A DNA stretch of 64,000 nucleotides from Nocardioides sp. Soil774 (GTDB lineage Bacteria > Actinomycetota > Actinomycetes > Propionibacteriales > Nocardioidaceae): positions 92,467 through 156,466 of the forward strand of contig NZ_LMSM01000012.1 of NCBI RefSeq assembly GCF_001428125.1. The letters run 5' to 3'. Shown one piece after another: positions 56,785 to 64,000 of this stretch. A program made the translations under genes and the position numbers. Numbering within the stretch: position 1 is the stretch's first letter; the number at the start of each line of letters is the position of its first letter. The notes under the pieces are model-generated. The model searched no databases. It was not told the DNA's origin and saw nothing but the letters and a program-made list of their open reading frames with translations.

Positions 56785-57585
56785 ATGCACCCCCTCAGAA
56801 CTGCCCTCGCCGCAGCCCTCGTGGGCCTGCTCGCACTCACCCTGTCCCCGTTCGCCTCCCCCGCGTCGGCCGACCACTACCACGGCGTGCCGGGGCCGGT
56901 CCACGCCGGCAACACGTTCGGCTGGTACCAGTACGGCGTGTTCCGCCAGGAGTTCGTCGGCCCCAAGCCGGCCTTCTGGAAGCAGAAGGGCCGCGGGATC
57001 GTCCGCACCCAGCACGGCATGCTCACCCTGATGAGCACCCAGCGCGGCAGCGTCTCGGCGACCCTCGACCTCACGGGCCACACCTACGGTCGCTGGGAGA
57101 TCCGGATGCGCGCGCGCACCATGTCGAAGGTCAAGGGCGGCACGCCCTACAAGGTCGTCACCGAGCTGGTGCCCGGCGGCACCCGCGACCAGCACTGCGG
57201 CGGTCGCGACATCGGCCTGGAGAACTTCACGCTGGGCTCCAACACCGTGAAGTCCTACGTCCACACGCTGCCCAACAGCTCATACCGCGGCTTCCTGGGA
57301 CGGCACCTGCGCAACGACCGCTGGCACACCTACGCCGTCGAGGTCGCCCCCGACCACGTCTCGTGGTTCGTCGACGCCCACGTGATCAACACCGAGCGCC
57401 GCACCGAGGCCCTCGACCCGGTCACCCGGCAGCTGAAGTTCGAGCTGCGCGCGCGGGACGGCAAGAAGATGCACCCGGCGCGGATGCAGATGGACTGGAT
57501 GCGCTACTGGGGCCCCCGGGCGCGCAACGAGAAGTCGATCAAGGCCCCGCAGCTCGAGCTCAGCACCTACAACGGCGCCTGCTGA
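56785..57585 (+). CDS. Secreted glycoside hydrolase family 16-like protein with altered active site
   Basis: A 266-residue exported protein with a signal peptide (ALAAALVGLLALTLSPFASPASA, cleavage near residue 30). The jelly-roll segments GHTYGRWEIRMRARTMSKV, NDRWHTYAVEVAPDHVSWFVDAHVI and QMDWMRYWG match GH16. In GH16 the ExDxxE catalytic motif carries nucleophile and acid/base. Here the corresponding strand reads CGGRDIGLENFTLGS: the first Glu is absent and the last is one residue out of step, so hydrolase activity is doubtful. A carbohydrate-binding or structural role is possible. Confidence 0.75.
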   Translation: MHPLRTALAAALVGLLALTLSPFASPASADHYHGVPGPVHAGNTFGWYQYGVFRQEFVGPKPAFWKQKGRGIVRTQHGMLTLMSTQRGSVSATLDLTGHTYGRWEIRMRARTMSKVKGGTPYKVVTELVPGGTRDQHCGGRDIGLENFTLGSNTVKSYVHTLPNSSYRGFLGRHLRNDRWHTYAVEVAPDHVSWFVDAHVINTERRTEALDPVTRQLKFELRARDGKKMHPARMQMDWMRYWGPRARNEKSIKAPQLELSTYNGAC

Positions 57586-57606
57586 CGCCGACTGACGGCC
57601 CACTCA

Positions 57607-57653
57607 CGAGGCGGCGGCCGGTCGCGCGACACGCCGACCCGGCCGCCGCCTCG
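57607..57653 (+). terminator. Long hairpin after the GH16-like gene
   Basis: A 15-bp perfect stem CGAGGCGGCGGCCGG/CCGGCCGCCGCCTCG with a 17-base loop, 21 bases after the stop. No U-run follows. It probably ends the GH16 transcript. Confidence 0.65.
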
Positions 57654-57753
57654 CGTCGTCGGGGGGTCGGTGCGTAACGTCGAGTGCTCGTTCGCGCGCT
57701 TCCCCCTCGCGACCACGAGTCGCGGGCGCTGCGGACCAGACGAGGAGCGTGCC

Positions 57754-58515
57754 GTGCCCCGACCAGCCTACCCCCCGACCCGTCCCCCGCGTCGCGCCGC
57801 CCGCATGGCGGTCCTCGCGGCCGCAGTCGCCGCGACGCTCGTGAGCGCCCCCGCCCACGCCGACCACCAGCGGCTGCCCGACGACCGCACCCCGACGGCG
57901 TACGTCGTCAGGTCCGGCGACACCGTCTCCGGGCTCGCCGTGCGCTTCCACGCCTGGACGGCCGAGATCGTCTCCCACAACCACCTCGGGCGCAGCGGCG
58001 CGCTGCAGGTCGGGCAGCGGATCGTGATCCCCGTCGTCGGCGCCGACGACCGCGGTGGCGCCGGGGGCGGCGGGCGCGCGACCACCATGTGGCAGCACCC
58101 CGACGCCGACCGCGAGAAGGTCCGGCGCGTGATCGCCGGCGCCGCACGCCGCCACCACGTCGACCCGCAGCTCGCCCTCGCGGTCTCCTGGCAGGAGTCG
58201 GGCTGGCAGATGGGGGTGGTCTCCCACGCCGACGCGGTCGGGGCGATGCAGGTGCTGCCGTCCACGGCCCGCTGGATGGAGCACTACGCCGGGCGGCGGC
58301 TGCGGCTGCACCGCCTCGGCGACAACGCCACCGCGGGCGTGCTGCTGCTGCGCGTGCTCGCCACCCAGACCGACCGTCGCCGGCACAAGATCGGCGCCTA
58401 CTACCAGGGCCTCGGCGCCGTGCGGGAGCACGGGCTCTACGACGAGACCCGCACCTACGTCGCCAACGTCGAGGCCATCAAGCGGCGCCTCGAGGACGGC
58501 CGCCCGCCCGCCTGA
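57754..58515 (+). CDS. Secreted LysM/lytic transglycosylase
   Basis: A 253-residue exported protein: basic N-terminus and hydrophobic signal (MAVLAAAVAATLVSAPAHA), a LysM domain at about residues 47-90 (YVVRSGDTVSGLAVRFHAWTAEIVSHN), and a lytic transglycosylase domain at about 115-253 with the catalytic Glu in LAVSWQESGWQ and AVGAMQVLPSTARWMEHY. It cleaves peptidoglycan between MurNAc and GlcNAc. GTG 57754 has GAGGAG 6 bases upstream. It is upstream of the PASTA kinase on the same strand. Confidence 0.92.
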   Translation: MPRPAYPPTRPPRRAARMAVLAAAVAATLVSAPAHADHQRLPDDRTPTAYVVRSGDTVSGLAVRFHAWTAEIVSHNHLGRSGALQVGQRIVIPVVGADDRGGAGGGGRATTMWQHPDADREKVRRVIAGAARRHHVDPQLALAVSWQESGWQMGVVSHADAVGAMQVLPSTARWMEHYAGRRLRLHRLGDNATAGVLLLRVLATQTDRRRHKIGAYYQGLGAVREHGLYDETRTYVANVEAIKRRLEDGRPPA

Positions 58516-58559
58516 GCGCCCGCGCCTCGTCGTCAGGCGCCGGTGCGCCACGCCGGGGT

Positions 58560-58575
58560 CCCTGCCTGAGCAGGG
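58560..58575 (+). terminator. Short hairpin between transglycosylase and kinase genes
   Basis: CCCTGC-CTGA-GCAGGG, a 6-bp stem with a stable-type tetraloop, lies 45 bases after the transglycosylase stop. It is followed by a TACGAT hexamer (58595-58600) that may be the -10 of the kinase gene. Confidence 0.4.
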
Positions 58576-58655
58576 CTCCCGGGCACGACGTCCGTACGAT
58601 GGTGGCGCCGGATCCTTCCCCGTCCGCCCTGCGGGTCCGGCGCGGAGGTCGACCA

Positions 58656-60797
58656 GTGGAGCCACCCGAGCACGCCCGCGCAGCCGCGCCCGGCGCTGCC
58701 GGCGACCCCTTGGTCGGTCGGCTGCTGGACGGGCGCTACCGCATCGGCTCCCGCGTGGCCCGCGGCGGCATGGCCAGTGTCTACGAGGCCACCGACACCC
58801 GTCTGGACCGCACCGTGGCCGTCAAGGTGATGCACCCCGGCCTGGGCGACGACCAGGAGTTCGCGGAGCGGTTCGTGCGTGAGGCCCGGGCCGCGGCGCG
58901 GCTCAACCACCCGCACGTGGTCGGCGTCTACGACCAGGGCGACGACACCTCCGACGGGCAGGACACGGTCTTCCTCGTCATGGAGTACGTCCCGGGCCAC
59001 ACCCTGCGCGACGTGATCCGCAAGGAGGCGCCGATGCCCCCGGCGCGCGCGCTCGCGCTCCTCGAGCCCGTGGTCTCCGCGCTCGCGGCCGCCCACCGCT
59101 CCGGGCTGATCCACCGCGACGTCAAGCCCGAGAACGTCCTGATCGCCGACGAGGCGCACGGCGGCCGGGTCAAGGTGGCCGACTTCGGGCTCGCCAAGGC
59201 GGTCAGCGCCGACACCCAGCACACCGCGACGGGCGGTGTCCTGATCGGCACCGTGTCCTACCTCGCGCCCGAGCTCGTCGTCGACGGCCGCGCCGACGCG
59301 CGCGCCGACGTCTACGCCGCCGGCGTCGTGCTCTTCGAGCTGCTCACGGGGCGTAAGCCCCACGAGGGCGAGTCGCCGATCCAGGTGGCCTACCGCCACG
59401 TCCACCACGACGTCCCGATGCCCTCGACCCTGCGTCCCGACATCCCCGACTACGTCGACGCGTTGGTCGCCCGCGCCACCTCGCGCGACCGCGGCCAGCG
59501 CGCGGCCGACGCCGGCGTCCTGCTGCACCAGCTGCACCGGGTGGAGCAGGCGCTGCGCGAGGGCCTGGCCTCCGACCCCGAGCTGAGCGCCGACCTGCTC
59601 CCACGGCGTACGCCGGTGTCCGACGAGGCGGCCGGCCCCGACGACACCACCCCCGAGCCGTTCGACGCCGGCGCGCTGGCCCTGCTCACCGAGGTCGACC
59701 CCCGTGACTCCGGGCTCGTCGACGACGGCAGCCCCGACCGCACGACGGCGCTCGAGCGCCACCCGGTGGCGGCAGCGCCGACCGCCATCCCCGCGCCGCT
59801 GACCGAGCCGATGACCACCGTCGCTCCGGGCACGCGCGAGACCGACCGGCCGACGGCGCCGTCCCGCGCACCCTCGCGTCCCGCGCCGGTCGCGACCGCC
59901 GGGCGGCACCGCTCGGTGAAGGGTCCGCTCGCGCTGGCGCTGGCCATCCTGCTCGTCGCCGGCATCGGGGTCGGCGCCTACTGGTTCGGGTGGGAGCGCT
60001 ACACGACCACTCCCGGGGTGCTGGGGCTCGACGAGGCGGCGGCCACCGCGGAGCTCCAGGACGCCGGTCTCGAGGCCGAGGCGGGCGAGGGCGCCTACAG
60101 CGAGAGCGTCGCGGCCGGCCTGGTCGTCGCGACCGACCCCGGCCCGGGCGGCAAGGTGCTCGACGGTGGCACGGTCACGCTGGTCCTCTCGCTCGGGCCC
60201 GAGCGCTACGACGTCCCCGACCTCGCCGGCAGGACCGAGGACGAGGCGCAGGACGCCCTCGCTGCGACCAGGCTGGACTTCGGGGAGAGCAAGGGCCGCT
60301 GGAGCGAGACCGTGCCCGAGGGCCAGGTGATCCGCACCTCCCCCAAGGCCGGCACCACGCTCAAGCCGGGGGCGGTCGTCGACCTGGTGCTCAGCCGCGG
60401 TCGCAAGCCGATCGAGGTCAAGGACTTCACCGGGAAGTCGTTCGCCGACGCCCGCGAGGCGCTCGAGGCCCGCGGGCTCGAGGCCACCGTGGCCTCGCAG
60501 GTCTACAGCGACACGGTGCCCGAGGGCGTCGTCATCTCCCAGGACCCGACCACCGGCACCCTGTTCCGCGGCGACGCCGTCTCGTTCGTCGTCTCCCGCG
60601 GCCCCGAGCTGGTGGAGGTGCCACGGGTGGAGGCGATGGGCATCGAGGCGGCCACCGAGCTGCTGGAGGGCCTCGGGTTCACGGTGAAGACGAAGCAGGC
60701 CGAGATCTACCTCGGCCTCGGCTACGTCTCGAGCTCGGACCCCGGTGAGGGCGAGCGCGTCGCCAAGGGCTCGACGATCACGTTGTCGGTGGTGTGA
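58656..60797 (+). CDS. pknL: Ser/Thr protein kinase with four PASTA domains (PknL-like)
   Basis: A 713-residue membrane kinase. The kinase domain (about residues 27-290) has GSRVARGGMASVYEATD, the catalytic Lys in TVAVKVMH, HRDVKPENVLI, DFGLAKAVS and APE in SYLAPELVVD. A Pro/Thr-rich linker leads to a membrane helix at about 421-445 (PLALALAILLVAGIGVGAYW), then four extracellular PASTA repeats to the C-terminus, which bind muropeptides or lipid II. Mycobacterial PknL has its kinase next to Rv2175c, as here. GTG 58656 has GGAGG about 7 bases upstream. Confidence 0.93.
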   Translation: MEPPEHARAAAPGAAGDPLVGRLLDGRYRIGSRVARGGMASVYEATDTRLDRTVAVKVMHPGLGDDQEFAERFVREARAAARLNHPHVVGVYDQGDDTSDGQDTVFLVMEYVPGHTLRDVIRKEAPMPPARALALLEPVVSALAAAHRSGLIHRDVKPENVLIADEAHGGRVKVADFGLAKAVSADTQHTATGGVLIGTVSYLAPELVVDGRADARADVYAAGVVLFELLTGRKPHEGESPIQVAYRHVHHDVPMPSTLRPDIPDYVDALVARATSRDRGQRAADAGVLLHQLHRVEQALREGLASDPELSADLLPRRTPVSDEAAGPDDTTPEPFDAGALALLTEVDPRDSGLVDDGSPDRTTALERHPVAAAPTAIPAPLTEPMTTVAPGTRETDRPTAPSRAPSRPAPVATAGRHRSVKGPLALALAILLVAGIGVGAYWFGWERYTTTPGVLGLDEAAATAELQDAGLEAEAGEGAYSESVAAGLVVATDPGPGGKVLDGGTVTLVLSLGPERYDVPDLAGRTEDEAQDALAATRLDFGESKGRWSETVPEGQVIRTSPKAGTTLKPGAVVDLVLSRGRKPIEVKDFTGKSFADAREALEARGLEATVASQVYSDTVPEGVVISQDPTTGTLFRGDAVSFVVSRGPELVEVPRVEAMGIEAATELLEGLGFTVKTKQAEIYLGLGYVSSSDPGEGERVAKGSTITLSVV

Positions 60798-60802
60798 GGT
60801 CC

Positions 60803-60808
60803 TAGCCT
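60803..60808 (+). promoter_or_regulatory. Putative -10 element (TAGCCT), leaderless start of the DMT transporter gene
   Basis: TAGCCT ends 6 bases before GTG 60815, in the 17-base gap after the kinase gene. Confidence 0.45.
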
Positions 60809-60814
60809 CTCCCC

Positions 60815-61714
60815 GTGAGTGCTGATCACACGCGTCGTACGACGCTGCTGGCCGCGGCCGCGCTGCTCGTCCTGGCCGCCTGCTGGGGCTCGACGTTCTT
60901 CCTCATCAAGGACCTGCTCGACCGGGTGCCGACGCTCGACTTCCTGGCCGTGCGCTTCACGATCGCCTCCCTCGTGCTGCTGCTGGTCGCCCCCCGCGCG
61001 CTGGGGCGCCTGTCCCCCGCCGTGCGCCGGCACGCGGTCGTGCTCGGGCTGCTCTACGGCGTGGCGCAGATCCTGCAGACCGCGGGCCTGGCGCACACGC
61101 CGGCCAGCATCAGCGGCTTCGTGACCGGCCTCTACGTCGTGTGCACCCCGCTGCTCGCCGCCGCCATCCTCCGCACGTGGATCCCGCCGATCACTTGGGC
61201 TGCCGTGCTCCTGGCGACGGTCGGCCTGGCCGTGCTGGCGCTGCGCGGCTTCAGCATCGGCTACGGCGAGCTGATCACCCTGGCCTCCGCGGTGCTCTAC
61301 GCGCTGCACATCGTCGGCCTCGGCGCCTGGTCGAGCGCCCAGGACGCCGTCGGGATGACGATCCTGCAGATCATGGTGATCGCCGTGGTGTGCACCCTGG
61401 CCACCGCCCACGACGGGATCGTGCTGCCCGACCGCGCGGGCGACTGGGCCTCGGTCGTCTACATGGCCGTCGTCGTCGGGGCGCTCGGGCTGCTCGGCCA
61501 GACGTGGGCGCAGGCCCACCTGCCGCCCACGCGCAGCGCGATCATCATGAGCATGGAGCCGGTCTTCGCCTCCCTCTTCGCCGTCTGGCTGGGCGGGGAG
61601 GACGTGACCGCGCGACTGCTGCTGGGCGGCTCGATGGTGCTCGTCGCGATGCTGACGGTCGAGCTCGCACCGCGCCGCGTCGTCGAGGGCGAGGTCCCGC
61701 ACATCGCCGTGTGA
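60815..61714 (+). CDS. DMT superfamily (EamA) transporter
   Basis: A 299-residue protein with ten membrane helices in two EamA repeats: LLVLAACWGSTFFLIKDLL, LDFLAVRFTIASLVLLLVAP, and in the second half ELITLASAVLYALHIVGLG, GQTWAQAHLPPTRSAIIMSMEPVFASLFA. Such proteins export amino acids or other metabolites; the substrate here is not known. It starts at GTG 60815, apparently leaderless. Confidence 0.92.
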   Translation: MSADHTRRTTLLAAAALLVLAACWGSTFFLIKDLLDRVPTLDFLAVRFTIASLVLLLVAPRALGRLSPAVRRHAVVLGLLYGVAQILQTAGLAHTPASISGFVTGLYVVCTPLLAAAILRTWIPPITWAAVLLATVGLAVLALRGFSIGYGELITLASAVLYALHIVGLGAWSSAQDAVGMTILQIMVIAVVCTLATAHDGIVLPDRAGDWASVVYMAVVVGALGLLGQTWAQAHLPPTRSAIIMSMEPVFASLFAVWLGGEDVTARLLLGGSMVLVAMLTVELAPRRVVEGEVPHIAV

Positions 61715-61773
61715 GCCCGGCCCCGGCTGGGGTGCGTTCCCGCTTTCCCCGCGACGACCGCGGCCCGTCCGCC

Positions 61774-61779
61774 TATCGT
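61774..61779 (+). promoter_or_regulatory. Putative -10 element (TATCGT), leaderless start of the zinc-ribbon gene
   Basis: TATCGT ends 7 bases before GTG 61787, which supports this start over GTG 61778 (3 codons upstream and overlapping the hexamer). Confidence 0.45.
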
Positions 61780-61786
61780 GGCCCCC

Positions 61787-62860
61787 GTGGACAGGTGCGT
61801 GGCGTGCGGCGCCGAGCTCGGGGTGGGCCGGTTCTGCCTGAACTGCGGGCACCCGATCGGTGCGCCCGCCCCCGTGGTGCAGGCCCCGCCGCCCGCACCC
61901 GAGCCGGTCGCCGAGCCCGTCGCCCAGCCCGTCAGTGAGCCGCGCGCCCAGCCGGTCGCCGAGGACCCGCCGGCGACCGTCCCCGTGCAGGCGGCCGACC
62001 CCACCCCCGTCCCGCCGGCCGGCACCGCGCTCCTGACCGAGCCCGAGGTCGCGCCCGAGGTCGCGCCCGAGCCCGAGTCCGTACGCCCGCCGGGCGCGTC
62101 CGACTGGGACCCGAGCGTGGACCTGCTCCCCTACGAGGAGGTCGACGAGACCGAGGTGGACGACCCGGTCCCCGGCCGCGCCTGGATCGCCTGGGTGGTG
62201 GGTGCCGTCGCGCTGGTCGGCCTCGTGCTCGTCCTGCTGCGGGTCTTCGCCACCGACGACGACGCCCTCGCCACCGGACCGGACGAGACGTCGTCCAGCG
62301 AGGCCGCGCCCACCGGTGCCGCCGACGACGGCGCCGACGACGGCGCCACAGCGGCGCCCGAGGCCCCGCGCGGCGTCGGCAAGCGGCTCGAGCTCGCCGA
62401 GGGCGCGTCCTTCGAGGTGCCGGGCACGGCGCCACCCACGACCGACCTCGACGGCAACCTCGTCGCCTACGAGGCCAGCCAGATGGGCGACGGCAACCCC
62501 GCCACGACCTGGCGCATCGCCGGCGACGCCACCGGCCAGCAGGTGGTCGTCACCCTCGCGGAGCCCGGTGTGGTCAACCGCGTCGGCCTCGTCAACGGCT
62601 ACGCCAAGCAGGTCGCCGGTGTCGACTGGTACCCCAACAACCGCCGCATCCTCGCGGTGACCTGGCGCTTCGACGACGGCACCGAGGTCGAGCAGACCTT
62701 CGCCGAGCGCGAGGCGATGCAGCTGCTCAAGGTGCCCCCGGTCGAGACGTCGTCGGTGACGATCACCGTCACCGCGGTGACACCGCCCGGCGGCGGGAGC
62801 CTGGGCCGCGACTACACCGCGATCAGCGAGGTGTCGCTCATCGGTCGCCGAGCCGGCTGA
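61787..62860 (+). CDS. Zinc-ribbon membrane protein with NADase-type glycan-binding (discoidin-like) domain
   Basis: A 357-residue bitopic protein. The N-terminal zinc ribbon is CVACGAELGVGRFCLNCG; a Pro/Glu/Ala-rich linker and one membrane helix (AWIAWVVGAVALVGLVLVLL, near residue 135) follow. The C-terminal 135 residues (MGDGNPATTWRIAG, NRVGLVNGYAKQVAGVDWY, VSLIGRR) form a beta-sandwich like the NADase-type glycan-binding domain. The zinc ribbon is cytoplasmic and the sandwich outside, so it may sense or bind envelope sugars. The role is unknown. Its end overlaps ltaE by 23 bases. Confidence 0.85.
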   Translation: MDRCVACGAELGVGRFCLNCGHPIGAPAPVVQAPPPAPEPVAEPVAQPVSEPRAQPVAEDPPATVPVQAADPTPVPPAGTALLTEPEVAPEVAPEPESVRPPGASDWDPSVDLLPYEEVDETEVDDPVPGRAWIAWVVGAVALVGLVLVLLRVFATDDDALATGPDETSSSEAAPTGAADDGADDGATAAPEAPRGVGKRLELAEGASFEVPGTAPPTTDLDGNLVAYEASQMGDGNPATTWRIAGDATGQQVVVTLAEPGVVNRVGLVNGYAKQVAGVDWYPNNRRILAVTWRFDDGTEVEQTFAEREAMQLLKVPPVETSSVTITVTAVTPPGGGSLGRDYTAISEVSLIGRRAG

Positions 62861-63839
62861 GCACGACCGCGGCCCGCTCGGCGTCGGCCCGCGTGACGTC
62901 GAGGTGCGTCACGAGGCGTACGGCGCGGGGACCGACGGCGGCGATCCGCACGCCCTCGTCGGCGGCCCGCGCCACGAACGACGCGGCGTCGGGGCGGTCG
63001 ACGACGACGATGTTGGTGTCGACGGCCGCGGGGTCGAGGCCGAGCGCCTCACCGAGCAGCCGGGCGTGGGCGTGGTCGTCGGCCAGCCGCTCCACGTGGT
63101 GGTCGAGGGCGTACGCCCCGGCTGCGGCCAGGACACCCGCCTGGCGCATGCCGCCGCCCATCCGCTTGCGGCTCACCCGGGCCCGGTCGATCGCGTCGGC
63201 CGAGCCGACCATCAGCGAGCCGATGGGTGCGCCGAGCCCCTTGGAGAGGCAGACCGCGAGCACGTCGGCTATGCGGCCGTAGTCGGCCAGCAGCGTGCCG
63301 GTCGCGACGTGCGCGTTCCACAACCGGGCGCCGTCGAGGTGGATCCGGGTGCCGGTGGTGTCGGCCCAGGCGCGCAGCTCGCGCAGGTCCTCGATCGGGA
63401 GCACCGCTCCGCCGGCGAAGTTGTGGGTGTTCTCGACCGAGACCGCCGCCGTACGCACGAAGAACGGGCCCATGTCGGGGGCGTGCATCGACTCGATCGC
63501 CGGCAGGTCCACCTGCCCGCGCGGGGCGGTCCAGGTGCGCATCGTGATCCCGCTGATCGCGCCGTGGGCGCCGAGCTCGGCGCGCGCGATGTGGGCCGAC
63601 GACTCGCACAGCACCTCCTCGCCCGGGGAGACGACGGAGGCCACGGCCAGCACGTTGGCCATCGAACCGGTCGGGGTGAACAGCGCCGCCTCGTGGCCGA
63701 ACATCTGCGCCACCCGCTCCTGCAGCGCGTTGACGGTCGGGTCCTCGCCGTAGACGTCGTCCCCGACCTCCGCGCGGGCCATCGCCTCGCGCATCGCCTC
63801 GGTCGGACGGGTCAGGGTGTCGGAGCGCAGGTCGATCAC
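62838..63839 (-). CDS. ltaE: Low-specificity L-threonine aldolase
   Basis: PLP-dependent cleavage of L-threonine (and allo-threonine) to glycine and acetaldehyde. The 333-residue protein starts MIDLRSDTLTRPTEAMREAM, has GDDVYGEDPTVNALQ, ENTHNFAGGAVLP, IHLDGARLWNA, and the PLP lysine in VCLSKGLGAPIGSLMVG. Apparent leaderless start: TAGGTT lies 6 bases before GTG 63839. Its 3' end overlaps the convergent zinc-ribbon gene. Confidence 0.95.
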   Translation of the reverse strand: MIDLRSDTLTRPTEAMREAMARAEVGDDVYGEDPTVNALQERVAQMFGHEAALFTPTGSMANVLAVASVVSPGEEVLCESSAHIARAELGAHGAISGITMRTWTAPRGQVDLPAIESMHAPDMGPFFVRTAAVSVENTHNFAGGAVLPIEDLRELRAWADTTGTRIHLDGARLWNAHVATGTLLADYGRIADVLAVCLSKGLGAPIGSLMVGSADAIDRARVSRKRMGGGMRQAGVLAAAGAYALDHHVERLADDHAHARLLGEALGLDPAAVDTNIVVVDRPDAASFVARAADEGVRIAAVGPRAVRLVTHLDVTRADAERAAVVLSRLGDR

Positions 63840-63845
63840 GCGCCG

Positions 63846-63851
63846 AACCTA
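63846..63851 (-). promoter_or_regulatory. Putative -10 element (TAGGTT), leaderless start of ltaE
   Basis: TAGGTT ends 6 bases before GTG 63839; no ribosome site is seen. Confidence 0.45.
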
Positions 63852-63907
63852 CCCGGGGGCGGTCGGGCTGGCATGAGCGGTGGTCCAGCCACATTTCCGG
63901 CGCCTTG

Positions 63908-64000
63908 GGTTCAAGGTCTGGATGCAACACCTCGTAGTGAGGGGTGTTTGCGATGGCGGCTCGGCGGGTGTTTCCCCAGCAGGTACGTCGCGAGTTCTGG
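63908..64000 (+). mobile_element. Left end of an IS30-type insertion sequence
   Basis: A sequence starting GGTTCAAGGTCTGGATG near 63909 looks like an insertion-sequence terminal repeat. It is followed by an imperfect stem-loop AACACCTC/GAGGGGTGTT (63926-63948) and the first codons of a transposase. The right end lies outside the window, so the terminal repeat cannot be matched. Confidence 0.5.
63953..64000 (+). CDS. IS30 family transposase, first 16 codons only
   Basis: ATG 63953 opens a frame that encodes MAARRVFPQQVRREFW up to the window end. The VRREFW pattern matches the start of actinobacterial IS30 family transposases, just before their helix-turn-helix. A GAGGGG sequence upstream may be the ribosome site. 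The gene is cut by the window edge, so integrity is unknown. Confidence 0.5.
   Translation, partial: MAARRVFPQQVRREFW

Noticed and set aside
1..64000. tRNA, rRNA, tmRNA or riboswitch genes
   Set aside because: Nothing with a recognisable cloverleaf, rRNA segment or known riboswitch core was seen in the intergenic stretches. A covariance-model search would be needed to exclude small RNAs fully.

Overview
The window is a gene-dense stretch of a very GC-rich actinobacterial chromosome, most likely Nocardioides or a close relative in the Nocardioidaceae. This rests on the wag31/sepF-type cell-division gene set without ftsA, a MurE with the DNPR diaminopimelate motif, many GTG starts, many apparent leaderless genes (TANNNT 6-7 bases before the start codon), an actinobacterial SOS box and a PknL/Rv2175c neighbourhood. 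No rRNA, tRNA or CRISPR was seen. The genus is an inference.

Layout. 1-2122: a DUF222/HNH-type gene cut by the window edge, an N-terminally truncated sulfotransferase and an SRPBCC protein. 2119-7417 (minus): hisDCBH with 4-base overlaps, then hemerythrin and L-lactate dehydrogenase genes. 7496-8703 (plus): a LON-domain protein and a YbaK-type deacylase that carries a repeat element inside its reading frame. 8716-19237 (minus): DUF3352, a membrane protein, dnaE, DUF6886, a GNAT/chorismate-mutase-like fusion, rluD, lspA, a TraR/DksA protein with a long Lys/Ala/Pro repeat tail, and wag31. 19371-37514 (minus): yggT, sepF, yggS, pgeF, ftsZ, ftsQ, murC, murG, ftsW, murD, mraY, murF, murE, ftsI, ftsL, rsmH, a small membrane protein and mraZ. 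Read in the direction of transcription this is the full division and cell-wall (dcw) cluster from mraZ to wag31. 37866-42479 (plus): a divergent MoxR/DUF58/transglutaminase operon. 42549-49595 (minus): DUF3040, DinB, a methyltransferase, and an SOS-type DUF6504/HEPN/dnaE2 operon. 49811-55345: membrane and housekeeping genes, a CrtI-like oxidoreductase, SIMPL, metF and a prenyl diphosphate synthase. 55364-60797: barstar, a membrane-anchored RNase Sa-like ribonuclease and an Rv2175c-like regulator on the minus strand, then a degenerate GH16-like protein, a LysM transglycosylase and a PASTA kinase on the plus strand. 60815-64000: a DMT transporter, a zinc-ribbon envelope protein, threonine aldolase and the first codons of an IS30-type transposase.

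How it fits together. Most of the window builds and divides the cell envelope: lipid II precursor synthesis (MurC-F, MraY, MurG), septal synthesis (FtsW/FtsI/FtsL/FtsQ), the Z ring (FtsZ/SepF), polar growth (Wag31), editing (PgeF), and a PASTA kinase with a transglycosylase. MraZ can bind four GTGG repeats at 10-base spacing that overlap its own promoter. DNA replication and damage tolerance form the second theme (dnaE, dnaE2, dinB and a perfect SOS box).

The most notable observations are a 38-bp interspersed repeat inserted in frame in ybaK and present again at the rluD/GNAT junction, where it supplies one gene's stop codon and the next gene's probable start; the SOS operon with no ImuB gene nearby; the MraZ operator; the GNAT/chorismate-mutase-like fusion; and the secreted RNase/barstar pair next to the PknL locus.
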